A stretch of 64,000 nucleotides of DNA from CAYUQT01 sp964596165 (GCA_964596165.1 CAZQTW010000013.1:1-64000), one strand, 5' to 3'; positions 34,775 to 44,682 are shown, counted from the stretch's first letter. Notes: generated by a model not told the origin, from the sequence alone. Numbers and translations are program-made.

Positions 34775-34780
34775 TATACT
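34775..34780 (+). promoter_or_regulatory. Extended -10 promoter for the downstream hypothetical gene
   Basis: TGTTATACT contains TATACT (five of six to consensus) with an upstream TG. A weak TTGCAT lies 14 bases upstream. A start near 34787 gives a leader of about 30 nt, with GGAGG before the ATG at 34819. Confidence 0.45.
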
Positions 34781-34818
34781 TGTGGACACGACAACACCCG
34801 TCGGCAGGAGGGCGAGCG

Positions 34819-35643
34819 ATGCGGCATAAGCGTCGAACGATGATCGCCGCCATCGTACTCGGAACACTCGCCGTCGTACTCTACGTCGTTCTCGTGCCCG
34901 ATCGACCGGAGCCGCTCACACGGTCCCCCACCACCACTCAGAGGACGGAATCGCAAAGCCAACCCGCACAGACGCCGCTTGTTCACGAATTCATCAGGTG
35001 GTATGAGTCTCAGTTCGTCAACAGAATGCGCCGTGTTGGACGCTTCTCCACGGATGTCCAGGACCTGGTCAAAGAGATGGGGCCGGAAAAAACGCTCGAT
35101 CGTTACGTCGCCCTGCGACAGGTCACCCTCGACTACGTCCTGCAGCACCCCAATTGCCGTGACATACCCGATGCCGATCTCGAACAACTCGCGCGCAAAC
35201 AGTTCGAGCATATCGTGTCGAGCGCCCGCTCCAGCAGGCGGTGGATCGACTACGACAGCCCCAAGCTCAAACAAGCGGCCATCGAGCCGCTTAAGCAGAC
35301 AGCCCTCGCCTGGATACCCTTCTATCAGAAGCTCCTCGCGGTCCCGGCCTCCCCCGGAGCGACCGTCCCGGAGAGAATCAGGGCGTGTGTCTCCAAGGAC
35401 GAGTACGTTCAAACCATGCAGCGCGTGACCCGCGCCAAGGCCGCTTGGCACGCCGCCGTCAAGCAGGGAATCGTCTGGTATGCCTCCTGGGTATCCTGGG
35501 CTACGAATATGGCCGACAACGTCGGCAAACAGGACATCGCCGGCTGCTGGGCCACGGTGAATGACATCTACGATAGTCCGAACGAACCCAACAAGGCCGC
35601 ACCGGCCCGCACCCCCCTCGCCCGCTCAAGGCCGCAACCCTAG
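34819..35643 (+). CDS. Hypothetical membrane-anchored protein
   Basis: The 274-residue protein has a single N-terminal membrane segment (MIAAIVLGTLAVVLYVVLVP) after a short basic stretch. A Thr/Ser/Gln-rich linker and a helical, charged extracytoplasmic domain follow. I recognise no domain family. GGAGG lies seven bases before the start. It is divergent from the glycyl radical enzyme operon and convergent with the GH36/membrane-protein pair. Length and composition suggest a real gene. Confidence 0.65.
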   Translation: MRHKRRTMIAAIVLGTLAVVLYVVLVPDRPEPLTRSPTTTQRTESQSQPAQTPLVHEFIRWYESQFVNRMRRVGRFSTDVQDLVKEMGPEKTLDRYVALRQVTLDYVLQHPNCRDIPDADLEQLARKQFEHIVSSARSSRRWIDYDSPKLKQAAIEPLKQTALAWIPFYQKLLAVPASPGATVPERIRACVSKDEYVQTMQRVTRAKAAWHAAVKQGIVWYASWVSWATNMADNVGKQDIAGCWATVNDIYDSPNEPNKAAPARTPLARSRPQP

Positions 35644-35721
35644 GGAAGCGCACACGCGGGACCATCCTTCATGCGGCTCCCGTTCGGTCGCCGTGTCGTG
35701 GTGTTCATCCGATGAGGCTCC

Positions 35722-37680
35722 CTACGGGTGCGGTTGACCGGCCGCCGGCTTGCCCTTGGCCGTCGCGTCCGGGCCGAATCGCACGTGCAAACCGGAATGG
35801 GGCGCCTTCGATCTGCCATAGGCGATCCGCGTAATCGCGCTCTGCGCGGCGACCGACACGACCAACCCGATCAGCCCGACCACCGTCGCGCGTTTCAGCA
35901 GAGAACCATATGAAGTGGGCGGCAAGGCCGGCGGCTTTCGGACCGCCCGCGTCAGCAACACGATCAGCAACGTGCATAGCACCGCGTTCACGTGGATGAC
36001 CCCCTCGGTGATCAACCGTTGAGGGTGAAAGGGCGGAATAGCCCGCATCAGGTTCGCGATGACCATCCACCAGAGAAACACGATGTAAAGCAACTGCCCC
36101 TTGCCGAGCCATGTCGAAGGAACCAGCGGGACGCCGCGACACACATGCGCGATCAGCAGAACGATCACCACCGCCGCCAGCAGGCCGTAGCCGATGTTGA
36201 ACCAATGGAACGAAGACAGGCCATACATCATCTCCGGAATCGCCGGCGGCTTGTGCTCGACATACGTCGCCACATTCTTGACAACATTCACGTACGTCAC
36301 GCCCAAGAGAATGAATACCACCGCGAAAACCTCGGTCATCTTCCGGTGCGCGACCTCGCCGCCCAGCAGCCCGACGCGGGAGATCAGTCGGCCGCTCCCC
36401 ATCGCCAAGCCCACGGCGCTGACCAGCCACCAGCACACGGGTGAAAGTCTTACATAGTCGGTGCGGATGTTCGCCCGGGCGACTTCCTGAACCAGAAGGA
36501 GCAGCTTCATCCAGGTGACGGCCACAACCGCCATCGCGCCGACATACACCACCAGCGAAACCACCGACAGAATCGCCTTCAACACGCAACGAACGCCGCA
36601 TGACGAGGTCGTTGGGCACGTCCGTCCCGTCGCCGGAACCACATCTTCGGCAAGCGCCGGCGCCCGGGAGGCCAACAGCATCATGGTTACGGCAATCCCG
36701 ATGCCGTTGATGAACCCGTACGTCTGTTCGAGGATGCTATGATAGTTCGCTTCGTAGCCCTGCCCCGGCGGATACGGGACAAGGAGGTACCTCATCAGAA
36801 GCAGTTTGATCAGCGTCGCCATGGCGAAACCAAAGCCGCCGATGAATCCCGAGACCAGCGTGCCCAGTGCGGCCGGCCCCAGCCCCCTCCGAACACAAAA
36901 CAGGAATACGCCGCCCGTCATGCCGAGCATTCCGGCCCAACTATCCCCACGCGGCGGCGTCATCCTGAACTCAAAGCCCAAATAACGTGTGGAGATCGCG
37001 TTCAGCCCGAGGAAGATCCCAAAGCCGACCCACCATCCGCTCGACGAATACAGGACAATCGACGTCCCCATGCATGACCGCCCTCGAACCCCCAGAACCA
37101 CAATCCCCACCACAACACCCAGTGAAGCGGCCACCCAGTCGGTATCGAACCAATACAGCGGCGTCTCGTGGCGGTGCGAACCCTCGTCATACCCGTAATA
37201 GGCCACCACCATGTCCTGACAGGCCCAGACAAGAAACACCGTCGCGATCGGCGCAATCAACTCCGTCAGTCCCTTGCGACTGATACATGCCGGCAACGCG
37301 GTGCCCGCGCCCCCGATAGCCCCCCCTGCCAAGCCGATGACAAACAGGCACGCGAAGCCGTAGATCACCGAGCCGAGATGACCCGAGTGGGTATAGCCGA
37401 TGACCTGCATGTAGGAAATCGATCCGCCGAACGACCAGCCGAGCGCCCCCAAGAAACCGAAATAGGCGATTCGGCGATACCAGTCCTCGCGACCCGAGGC
37501 CAAGACGACGGCAATGGCCGCCAGCGCGCCGGGAATCATCGCCCCGTACTCGTGTCCGAAGTTACCGCGTATGCCCCAACCGATCGAAAGCGACAACGCC
37601 CCCAAAATGAGCATGGAAAAAGTCCGACCGGCTGTGCGCGACGTCTCAAGCCTCACCGTCTGTTCGGGTTCACATGCCAT
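35722..37680 (-). CDS. Polytopic membrane protein of unknown function
   Basis: The 652-residue protein has at least a dozen hydrophobic segments. Early segments include MLILGALSLSIGWGIRGNFG, and the loops are rich in Gly with His/Tyr/Trp (NFGHEYGAMIPG, AYYGYDEGSHRHETPLYW). It does not match a transporter family I can name. Similar proteins occur in planctomycetes next to sugar-degradation genes. It starts 12 bp after the GH36-like gene, so the pair is almost certainly cotranscribed. An import or sensing role for the released sugar is a reasonable guess only. Confidence 0.75.
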   Translation of the reverse strand: MACEPEQTVRLETSRTAGRTFSMLILGALSLSIGWGIRGNFGHEYGAMIPGALAAIAVVLASGREDWYRRIAYFGFLGALGWSFGGSISYMQVIGYTHSGHLGSVIYGFACLFVIGLAGGAIGGAGTALPACISRKGLTELIAPIATVFLVWACQDMVVAYYGYDEGSHRHETPLYWFDTDWVAASLGVVVGIVVLGVRGRSCMGTSIVLYSSSGWWVGFGIFLGLNAISTRYLGFEFRMTPPRGDSWAGMLGMTGGVFLFCVRRGLGPAALGTLVSGFIGGFGFAMATLIKLLLMRYLLVPYPPGQGYEANYHSILEQTYGFINGIGIAVTMMLLASRAPALAEDVVPATGRTCPTTSSCGVRCVLKAILSVVSLVVYVGAMAVVAVTWMKLLLLVQEVARANIRTDYVRLSPVCWWLVSAVGLAMGSGRLISRVGLLGGEVAHRKMTEVFAVVFILLGVTYVNVVKNVATYVEHKPPAIPEMMYGLSSFHWFNIGYGLLAAVVIVLLIAHVCRGVPLVPSTWLGKGQLLYIVFLWWMVIANLMRAIPPFHPQRLITEGVIHVNAVLCTLLIVLLTRAVRKPPALPPTSYGSLLKRATVVGLIGLVVSVAAQSAITRIAYGRSKAPHSGLHVRFGPDATAKGKPAAGQPHP

Positions 37681-37692
37681 GGGGCACCTTCC

Positions 37693-40125
37693 TCATCGCG
37701 CACGCGCGATCTCGTGTCTGAACGCAACCGACCAGGTCAGTCTATCCTGCGTCTTCGTCGCCGCAAACGACAAGACCCAGAACCCCTCCGACCCCGCAAC
37801 CGGCTTCAATTGAGCGCGGAGGCCTTCCCGGACGCCGTCGAGCTTGACCCTCTCCACCGGCGTGAATCCGTTCGGAACCCGCAGCGTCACAACATAAGGC
37901 CAACCCCCCACCGCCTTCTGCGTGCAGGTCAACGTCTTGGACGGCGCGTCCCACCTCACGGACTCCACCTCGACATCGCCTTGCGTGATGTGCCGGTTCA
38001 TGCCGACGATTTGCGGAACGTCTCTCGCCCGACGAACCGCGAACACCCGGCAACTGTGCGGCTCCAACTCGACATCAAAGCCGCCTCGCTTCACCCCAAC
38101 ATGCGTGTCGGTCCAGAACTCATGGACAACATAGTCCGTGTCGGACAACAACCCCAGATCGGCGAAGTTGACGCGATGACCTCGCCGCCGGTCAGGTATC
38201 GCCTGACCCCACTGATCGTTCTCACCCCAATGGAAGACACCGACGACATTCCAGGATTCAAAGTCCCGCTCGATCGTGAGGTTCCATAGCTCGGGAAAGT
38301 TGCGCTCGAACAGATCCAACGGCCGCGCCGATCGTTGAACCGGTGGAATGATTCGCCGAATCATGTCCAAGCGCGCTCCGTCCAGCTTGGCGATCGAATC
38401 GCCGATGCAGATGACGCCCCCGGTCAATCCCACCAGCGCGTTCCACGCCCTCGCCTCATCGAGCTGGATTGGGGCGGCGCCCCAGCGGGCGGCGGTATCC
38501 GGATCGCCCGTAAAAAGCACATCCGGATGGTTCACCCACAGATTGCCGTTGAGGTAGTACCGCCGCGACAGCGTCCGCACGCACGTCCGCAGGCCTTGGC
38601 CTTGCACCCCGATCGCCTTGTCCCACGTCGCCTTGTTGTCCAAGCCTATCCTCATGAAATCGGCGTGCCCGGAATGGAGCACGAGCGGAACCCCGATAAA
38701 CAGGAGCGATCGGCCGGTTCCGACACCCTCACGGATGGCCGCAAGCGCCTCGCGATAGGACTCAAAATAGGTCTTGGTCGTGTCCGAGAAGTTGCCACAG
38801 GCAAGCGGATAGTAAATGAAGTCGATCTTGAAGCAGTCATAGCCCCATTCGTCGGCCAGCTTCTTGAACAGTTGACGTAGCCAATCCCGCACCCGGGGTT
38901 TCGACAGGTCCAGCGCTTCCCTATTCTCATCGACGATCCGCTGTCCAAGCCCGCTCTTGACCAAGAGCCAGTCCGGGTGTTGCTGGGCGATCGTCGAGGT
39001 CTTGTCGACCGCAAACGGCGCAATCCATGTGCTCGCCTTAAAGCCCAGCTTGTGCATCCGGTCGACAATCGACTTCATTCCGTGCGGAAACCGCTCGTTG
39101 GCCTCCCAGTCGCCCCAGCCCTTCTGCCAGCCGGAGTCCAAATGGAAGTAGTTCATTCCATACGGTAAGAGCTTGGCGGCGGCCGCATCCATCTCCTCCG
39201 TCATGTTCTGTTCGGTCATGCCATGGCTGTAACGGGCCGACCAGGGATTCCACTTGACCAGGCTGCCGTGCGACCCGGGCTTGTTCCCGCACACCTTGGC
39301 CACGGAGCGGGCCCACCGCTCGGCCGCCCCCAGGGGCTGTCCCTTTGTCAACTCGACATAGACGCCGGCCTCGCATTCCAGAGTCTGGCCCGGGCCCAAC
39401 GGCTTCGGCGGGTTGTATAGGGATTGTGCTCGCAAGGTCTTCACCCTGGATGTGTCACCGGCTTCCACCTCGGTGACGATCCCGGTGGCGCCGATGCGGT
39501 GAGAGAGAAAGCCGACGACCAGGCCTCGATCGGTCTTCGGGGCGTAGAACAGGGCGTTGCCGTTGCTCGCAACGGGAATAGTCGCTCTCAGTCGCCGCAC
39601 GTAAAAGTCGAAGACCATCGTGTTCCCGTTCTCGATGAACCACACATTCCTCGGATCGGTGTCCAGCGTGAGGCCTCCGCTGGCATCAAGCGGCGCAAAC
39701 CTCACGATCTGGATCGGTTCTTTGCCGGTCACCGTTGCCTTTGAGACGACAACCAGAAACGGCTCGCCGTCATAGAGTTTCACCGACGTCTGGATCGCTA
39801 CCTTGCCGCCGGCATCCGACCAGGCCGGCAGGTGAACGACCTCACCCTTGCCCAAATGGTCGTTGAACGGTTCCCTTCGAAGGGGACTGTCTTTCGGCAC
39901 GGGCGTCGAGAAGGTCCCGCTCCAAGCCCCCTGCCGCAACTCGATGAGCGTGCCAAGTCCCGCGATGACGGGCGTCCCATCCGGTCCCGCGCAGTTGAGC
40001 CGACCCGTGTGTGCGTCATAGGTCAGCCGGAACGAGCGGCATTCTCTGAGCACCGAGGAGTCGGCAAGGGTCGGAGCACCCGCAATAAGCAACGCCATCG
40101 CCGTTGAGGCCAGGTCATGCATCAT
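37693..40125 (-). CDS. Secreted GH36-like alpha-galactosidase
   Basis: The 810-residue protein has a short signal peptide ending TLAD. An N-terminal beta-sandwich (about 25-300) is followed by a TIM barrel with WNPWSARYSHGMTEQN, YFHLDSGWQKGWGDWEANER, GFKASTWIAPFA and the nucleophile block YDCFKIDFIYYP. This is the clan GH-D pattern (K-x-D-x nucleophile). The acid/base Asp is expected in the region around FTGDPDTAARWG. A C-terminal beta domain follows. The activity could be alpha-galactosidase or a related alpha-glycosidase; family members vary in substrate. It is coupled to the downstream membrane protein. Confidence 0.8.
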   Translation of the reverse strand: MMHDLASTAMALLIAGAPTLADSSVLRECRSFRLTYDAHTGRLNCAGPDGTPVIAGLGTLIELRQGAWSGTFSTPVPKDSPLRREPFNDHLGKGEVVHLPAWSDAGGKVAIQTSVKLYDGEPFLVVVSKATVTGKEPIQIVRFAPLDASGGLTLDTDPRNVWFIENGNTMVFDFYVRRLRATIPVASNGNALFYAPKTDRGLVVGFLSHRIGATGIVTEVEAGDTSRVKTLRAQSLYNPPKPLGPGQTLECEAGVYVELTKGQPLGAAERWARSVAKVCGNKPGSHGSLVKWNPWSARYSHGMTEQNMTEEMDAAAAKLLPYGMNYFHLDSGWQKGWGDWEANERFPHGMKSIVDRMHKLGFKASTWIAPFAVDKTSTIAQQHPDWLLVKSGLGQRIVDENREALDLSKPRVRDWLRQLFKKLADEWGYDCFKIDFIYYPLACGNFSDTTKTYFESYREALAAIREGVGTGRSLLFIGVPLVLHSGHADFMRIGLDNKATWDKAIGVQGQGLRTCVRTLSRRYYLNGNLWVNHPDVLFTGDPDTAARWGAAPIQLDEARAWNALVGLTGGVICIGDSIAKLDGARLDMIRRIIPPVQRSARPLDLFERNFPELWNLTIERDFESWNVVGVFHWGENDQWGQAIPDRRRGHRVNFADLGLLSDTDYVVHEFWTDTHVGVKRGGFDVELEPHSCRVFAVRRARDVPQIVGMNRHITQGDVEVESVRWDAPSKTLTCTQKAVGGWPYVVTLRVPNGFTPVERVKLDGVREGLRAQLKPVAGSEGFWVLSFAATKTQDRLTWSVAFRHEIARAR

Positions 40126-40687
40126 CTATTACTCACTCCAGTGCGTACCACACCTGTCTACGCCCACGGGCGCAGCCCGATTTCTACCGCCTCGAACCAT
40201 GACATCTTCGCGAGTACATCTGCTCGCGCACGTGTCGCGCGGCCGCAACCATTTCCGCAAAGGGTTGATTCACCACCAGCAACGTCACAAGGGACATCCA
40301 CCGAACCGGTGGAAGCATTGTACGCCAGTCGGCGCACACCTCAACCGATCGCAGGGCACGACTGGCGCATCTCGATGGGGTCCGCTTTCGGAATATCGGA
40401 CGCAAGTACCCGACACGGCCTCGACTCACATCGCCCTTTCTTATAGGACTTCCGCAATGGGGCCCCCTGTCGTTCAGGGACTCGCCCTCGTGCCCACGCC
40501 CAAACCCCCGCGAAATCGCCCGGCCAACATGCACCCAAGTCCTCCAAGTGCCGAAAAGAACGATGGTTTCTGTCGGGAGTGCGCCGCGCGTCCGCGCCGG
40601 ACCCATCGGTACGGCCTGTGATCCATAGGGTCCCCCTCGAATTGCCGGACTGCGCCGCGTGACTCCCTTATGCATGAGGAAGCGAAC
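40126..40687. other. Divergent intergenic region between GH36-like and M6 protease genes
   Basis: About 560 bases separate two outward-facing genes. Open frames here (for example 40184-40762 minus) have no family character. No clear promoter hexamers or terminators were picked out. Confidence 0.3.
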
Positions 40688-43159
40688 ATGATCGTTCACA
40701 TGATCTCTTCTCCAAGAATCCCCAGTCGCCGGCGCCCCCTCCACGCGGCCCCCTTCGCCCACGGTGGCGCGATTGCCTGTGTCTTCGTGCTAACGGTCTG
40801 CGCGTGGATAGATTCAGCCTGGGCCGTGCCCGCAAGGCCGGGAACGATCGCCGTCCGGCAACCCGGCGGGGAATCGATCACCCTGGTTCTCCGAGGAGAC
40901 GAGCACGCGCACTGGTACGAGGATGCCGCCGGCCGACTGGTCGTCCTTGATACACTCACAAGACAGTGGGTCTACGCCTCTTGGGACGGCAAAGAGGCTA
41001 AGCCAACGTCATGGGCAGTGGGACGGGACCAGCCCCAACCGGAAGCGTCGACAAAAGAGGCCGATACACTTCGCAGGTCGCTCAAAACACGTCGCGCCGC
41101 CAAAGCGGCTGCAAGAGCACACACGTACCATCCCTCGCCGCTGGGCACGTGCAAGAATCTGGTGATCCTGGTCAATTTCACAGACCTGACGGTTTCTCAA
41201 ACGCGACAGGCATACGACGATCTGTTCAATGCGGTCGGTTACTCGGCGGACGGAGCCGTGGGTTCCGTCAAGGACTTCTACACCGAGGTGACCTATGGGG
41301 CTCTGACCGTGGAATCGACCGTCGTCGAACCGGTCACACTGGATCATGACTATGCCTTCTACGGCCAGAACGACGCCTGGGGCGACGACGTGATGCCGCA
41401 AGCGATGGTCCGCGACGCCCTGCTTAAGCTGGAGGAAAGGGGCTTCGACTTCAGCCAGATGGACGGCGACGGCGACGGCTACGTGGATGGACTGACCATA
41501 ATCCACGCCGGAGTAGGCGAGGAAATTGGCACGGACCCCAACGCAATCTGGTCACATATGTGGGAAATGGGAACGCCGCTTACACTCGACGGCGTCGTGC
41601 TCCAAACCTACTGCACCACGCCGGCTAGTCGAGACGGATCGGGCGCCATGACACGCATCGGGGTAATCTGCCACGAAATGGGCCACGTCTTCGGGCTCCC
41701 CGACCTCTATGACTACGATTACGACAGCGAGGGTGCGGGCCGGTTCTGTTTGATGGCCGGCGGATCCTGGAACGGCACCGATGGCGAACGCCCATCACAT
41801 CCGAGCGCATACTGTAAGGTCCTCTTGGGCTGGGTCGAGCCCACCCTCATTTCGGTCGCCGGTACCTACTCGCTCGGGCGGGTCGAAACCAATCCCCTGA
41901 TCTACAAAATCCAGGGGTCCCTACCCCCCAACGAATACTTCCTCATCGAGAACCGTCAGGGCTATGGCTTCGACGCCGCCATTCCAGGAAGTACTCGAGG
42001 CATCCTGATTTGGCACGTCGACTCCAATCAACCGAACAATGATGACCAGAACCACTACATGGTGGACCTTGAGGAGGCCGGCCCCGGCCCCAATCCCGTT
42101 CAGCACCTCGAACGAGGCGATAACACCGGTGAAGACTCAGACTATTTCCGCCTGGGAAATGCGACCGAGTTCAACGATCTGACCAAGCCCAACAGCCTGG
42201 GTTACGAAGAAGACCCTCTCGGATTCGGCATTGAAAATATCAGTGCCAGTGCGGAGACCATGACGTTCCGTGTCAGAGTCGTCGAACCCTTGGCCATATC
42301 CGGATACATCCTCACCTCGTCCGGTGTCGGCATCGACAACGTACTCGTGACCGAGGACAAGGACGGCGGATGGGATATTACCGATACGGACGGCTACTAC
42401 AGAGTCCCTGTTCGCATCGGCTGGTCCGGCACCATCACCCCGACAAAGACGGGGTACACCTTCGCCCCCGTCAATCGCACCTACGCCAATGTCTTGGCGT
42501 CGGTCCCCAATCAGAACTACACGGGAGTGGACGGTACGGGACCGGAGGGAGGAACCGGCCTGCCCATCACCATCACGGCCGTTCCGATTGACCCCAACCA
42601 CGAGCCCGCCTATGCGCAAGGCAGCGTCCGCGTTTTCGCCGTGGCCTCCGGCGGAGTCGCGCCCTACCGCTACGTCTGGAACACCGGCCTGGTCTGGCCC
42701 ATGTTCGTCGTTGTCCCCGTCGGGATAACGACCTACACGGTCACCGTGACCGACGCTCTCGGCGCGACAGGCCAGAACAGCATCACGCTCACGGGGAATC
42801 CGCCGGCCTTGGTGGTCGCCGTTCAGGCTGAACCCAATGTCGTGCTGGCCGGTCAGAGCAGCACGGTGACCGCAACGGCATCCGGCGGAACCCCACCTTA
42901 CACGTACCTGTGGAGCACAGGCGAAACAACCGCAGCGATCACCGTTGCGCCGACCCAAGACACCCAGTACGCCGTCACCGTCACGGATGCCGGATCCCAG
43001 ACGGCCTCGGCAAGCGCAACCGTCAGAACATCCGTCGTTGCGGGGGTAACCGAAGACGGTCTGCCCTGCCTTGCGCCGGCCTCACCCGTAATACTGGTAT
43101 TGACGGCGCTCGGCTGGATGCTGATCCGACCCGGTGCACGGAGGAAAGACGCCGCCTGA
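40688..43159 (+). CDS. Secreted M6-family metalloprotease with Ig-like domains and C-terminal anchor
   Basis: The 823-residue protein has a signal region ending DSAWAVPA. The pre-domain is followed by the protease: NLVILVNFTDLTVSQ, SVKDFYTEVTYGALTVES, and the zinc motif HEMGHVFGLPDLYDYD (HExxHxxGxxD, encoded near 41672). LIENRQGYGFDAAIPG and ILIWHVD follow, as in immune-inhibitor-A-type M6 enzymes. After the catalytic part come a carboxypeptidase-regulatory-like domain (GIDNVLVTEDKDGGW) and two PKD/SprB-like repeats (GGVAPYRYVWNTG, GGTPPYTYLWSTG). The end is C-LAPASPVILVLTALGW-MLI-RPGARRK, a Cys plus helix plus basic tail like that of the cohesin-like protein. I prefer the ATG at 40688, which has GAGGAAG upstream. 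Confidence 0.9.
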   Translation: MIVHMISSPRIPSRRRPLHAAPFAHGGAIACVFVLTVCAWIDSAWAVPARPGTIAVRQPGGESITLVLRGDEHAHWYEDAAGRLVVLDTLTRQWVYASWDGKEAKPTSWAVGRDQPQPEASTKEADTLRRSLKTRRAAKAAARAHTYHPSPLGTCKNLVILVNFTDLTVSQTRQAYDDLFNAVGYSADGAVGSVKDFYTEVTYGALTVESTVVEPVTLDHDYAFYGQNDAWGDDVMPQAMVRDALLKLEERGFDFSQMDGDGDGYVDGLTIIHAGVGEEIGTDPNAIWSHMWEMGTPLTLDGVVLQTYCTTPASRDGSGAMTRIGVICHEMGHVFGLPDLYDYDYDSEGAGRFCLMAGGSWNGTDGERPSHPSAYCKVLLGWVEPTLISVAGTYSLGRVETNPLIYKIQGSLPPNEYFLIENRQGYGFDAAIPGSTRGILIWHVDSNQPNNDDQNHYMVDLEEAGPGPNPVQHLERGDNTGEDSDYFRLGNATEFNDLTKPNSLGYEEDPLGFGIENISASAETMTFRVRVVEPLAISGYILTSSGVGIDNVLVTEDKDGGWDITDTDGYYRVPVRIGWSGTITPTKTGYTFAPVNRTYANVLASVPNQNYTGVDGTGPEGGTGLPITITAVPIDPNHEPAYAQGSVRVFAVASGGVAPYRYVWNTGLVWPMFVVVPVGITTYTVTVTDALGATGQNSITLTGNPPALVVAVQAEPNVVLAGQSSTVTATASGGTPPYTYLWSTGETTAAITVAPTQDTQYAVTVTDAGSQTASASATVRTSVVAGVTEDGLPCLAPASPVILVLTALGWMLIRPGARRKDAA

Positions 43160-43198
43160 CAACAGCCGCGAACACCGACGTGGCGGTCCGTGCGAGGT

Positions 43199-44227
43199 TC
43201 AGCACCTCGCACAGTCCCTCGCTGTCGCCATCATCATCCGCATGTTTTCCTCGGGCGTATCGCGCGGAATCATCTCGCCGGAGTTGAAGATGAAGCCCCC
43301 CGCCGCCTTGCCGGCCTCCAGGATCCGGATCGTCTCGCGCCGAACCTGCTCCGGTGTGCCGTTTTGCAGGACCTTGATCGGATCGAGGTTCCCCATGAAG
43401 CACACGTTACCCTGCGTAACCGCCAAAGCGTCCTTGACGTCGATGCCCGGACCGCACGACAGCGCGCTCACACCGAGGCGAGTCATGATCGGAAGCGACT
43501 TGCCTTCCTCACTGGCATGATAGAACACGAGCCCTCCCGCCTTCTGGTAGGCCTCCGATACGCGACGGGCCGGTTCGAAAGCATACGCTTCGTACGCTTG
43601 CGGCGAGATCAGGTGGGAGGACGCGTTGCAGTCGCCGAACCAAATGGCATCGGCGCCGGCCTCTATCTGAGCGAGGCCGAACCGTGTCTGCAATTCGACG
43701 AAGAAGTCCAACGTCTCCCGAAGCAATCCCGGATTGTCGAACGGCATCAGCATCAATTGCTCCATGCCGTACAGAAGACCGACCGACGAGAACGGCGCGG
43801 CCGTCCGACCCGTTACGCATACCGTGTCGCCGAAATGCGCCTTGATCCTGGAAATCGCCTCGAGCAAGATCGGCATGCGGCCGTCCTTCCGGGGGTCCGG
43901 CATCCGCAGGCCCCTCAGGGTCTCCCTCGTCGCCGGAAGGTAATTGCATGTCGCCCGCACGATGTTCCCGCCGCCCTGCGTCCCTACACCGAGGACCTCA
44001 AATTCGATACAGTCATCCACCTGAAGCCAGCACCAGTCGTAGTCAAAACGCTCGATCGCCGCGATCTGACACGTCGCCATGTTGCCCGCGTCCTGGCAGT
44101 ACGCTTCATAGGTGCCGCCAAACACCTTCACGTCGAACTCCTCGCTGATCGCGAAGACGGGAATTCGCGTCGGTCGCTTCAAAGCGACGCAGGTTCGGAT
44201 GTCGTCAAGGACGCCCTTGTATGCCAT
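43199..44227 (-). CDS. UroD-family protein (uroporphyrinogen decarboxylase-like TIM barrel)
   Basis: The 342-residue protein has the URO-D/methyltransferase fold: DDIRTCVALKRPTRIPVFAI, FDYDWCWLQVDDCIEFEVLG, QIEAGADAIWFGDCNASSHL, LISPQAYEAYAFEPARRV and FMGNLDPIKVLQNGTPEQV. GGFIFNSGEMIPRDTPEENM is the usual C-terminal block. The zinc-binding H-x-C of corrinoid methyltransferases such as MtaA is absent (YHASE at that place). No heme operon or corrinoid protein is nearby, so neither heme synthesis nor a classical methyltransfer role is supported. The start ATG at 44227 has GGAGGAG eight bases upstream. Confidence 0.8.
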   Translation of the reverse strand: MAYKGVLDDIRTCVALKRPTRIPVFAISEEFDVKVFGGTYEAYCQDAGNMATCQIAAIERFDYDWCWLQVDDCIEFEVLGVGTQGGGNIVRATCNYLPATRETLRGLRMPDPRKDGRMPILLEAISRIKAHFGDTVCVTGRTAAPFSSVGLLYGMEQLMLMPFDNPGLLRETLDFFVELQTRFGLAQIEAGADAIWFGDCNASSHLISPQAYEAYAFEPARRVSEAYQKAGGLVFYHASEEGKSLPIMTRLGVSALSCGPGIDVKDALAVTQGNVCFMGNLDPIKVLQNGTPEQVRRETIRILEAGKAAGGFIFNSGEMIPRDTPEENMRMMMATARDCARC

Positions 44228-44362
44228 GGTCATCTCCTCCGTGGTTCGCCTGCGGCGATCGTCCGGCGATCGTCTGATCGAAACGCACTGTATGTCGGGA
44301 ACGTGAGGGGAGCAACCCGCCTTCGTGAATGGATAGCCGGTGCGTATGCCTTCACCGCAGCC

Positions 44363-44391
44363 GTTCAATCACGTCGGTAATTCGATTGAAC
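44363..44391. promoter_or_regulatory. Inverted repeat upstream of the UroD-family gene
   Basis: GTTCAATC (44363-44370) and GATTGAAC (44384-44391) form an exact 8-bp dyad with a 13-base centre, about 135 bp upstream of the start at 44227. The layout fits an operator for a dimeric regulator. Confidence 0.4.
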
Positions 44392-44445
44392 ACCTAGCGC
44401 ATTCTATTCATAGGGGCCCTAATGCCAGAGCCCGACGGAAGGCGT

Positions 44446-44572
44446 GCAACACGTGAACACCGAGAACGCAGCCGAAAAATACGGTAAGATCCTGACAATA
44501 AACAAATTGCCGCCGCCATGCGTCCGATGCAACACCCCCCAAAAGTGTTGCATTTTGTTGCAAAGTGTTGCA
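44446..44572. repeat. Cluster of TGTTGCA sites
   Basis: GTGTTGCA or its complement TGCAACAC occurs at 44446-44453, 44528-44535, 44545-44552 and 44565-44572. A further TGTTGCA lies at 44556-44562. Two of them form an exact AAAGTGTTGCA direct repeat 20 bp apart (44542 and 44562), about two helical turns. This is an iteron-like or multi-site operator arrangement in a non-coding stretch. Confidence 0.5.
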
Positions 44573-44682
44573 ATTGGCGACATGAAAGATCGAGAACAGG
44601 CCAGCAACGCCGACAGACACATAACACCGCGTCGCCCGTTTGCGGACCACCCATCATGAAACACAGGAGGTACACACCCGTA

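Noticed and set aside
40184..40762. 192-codon minus-strand frame between GH36-like and M6 genes
   Set aside because: No family motif and overlap with the M6 start region; treated as non-coding.
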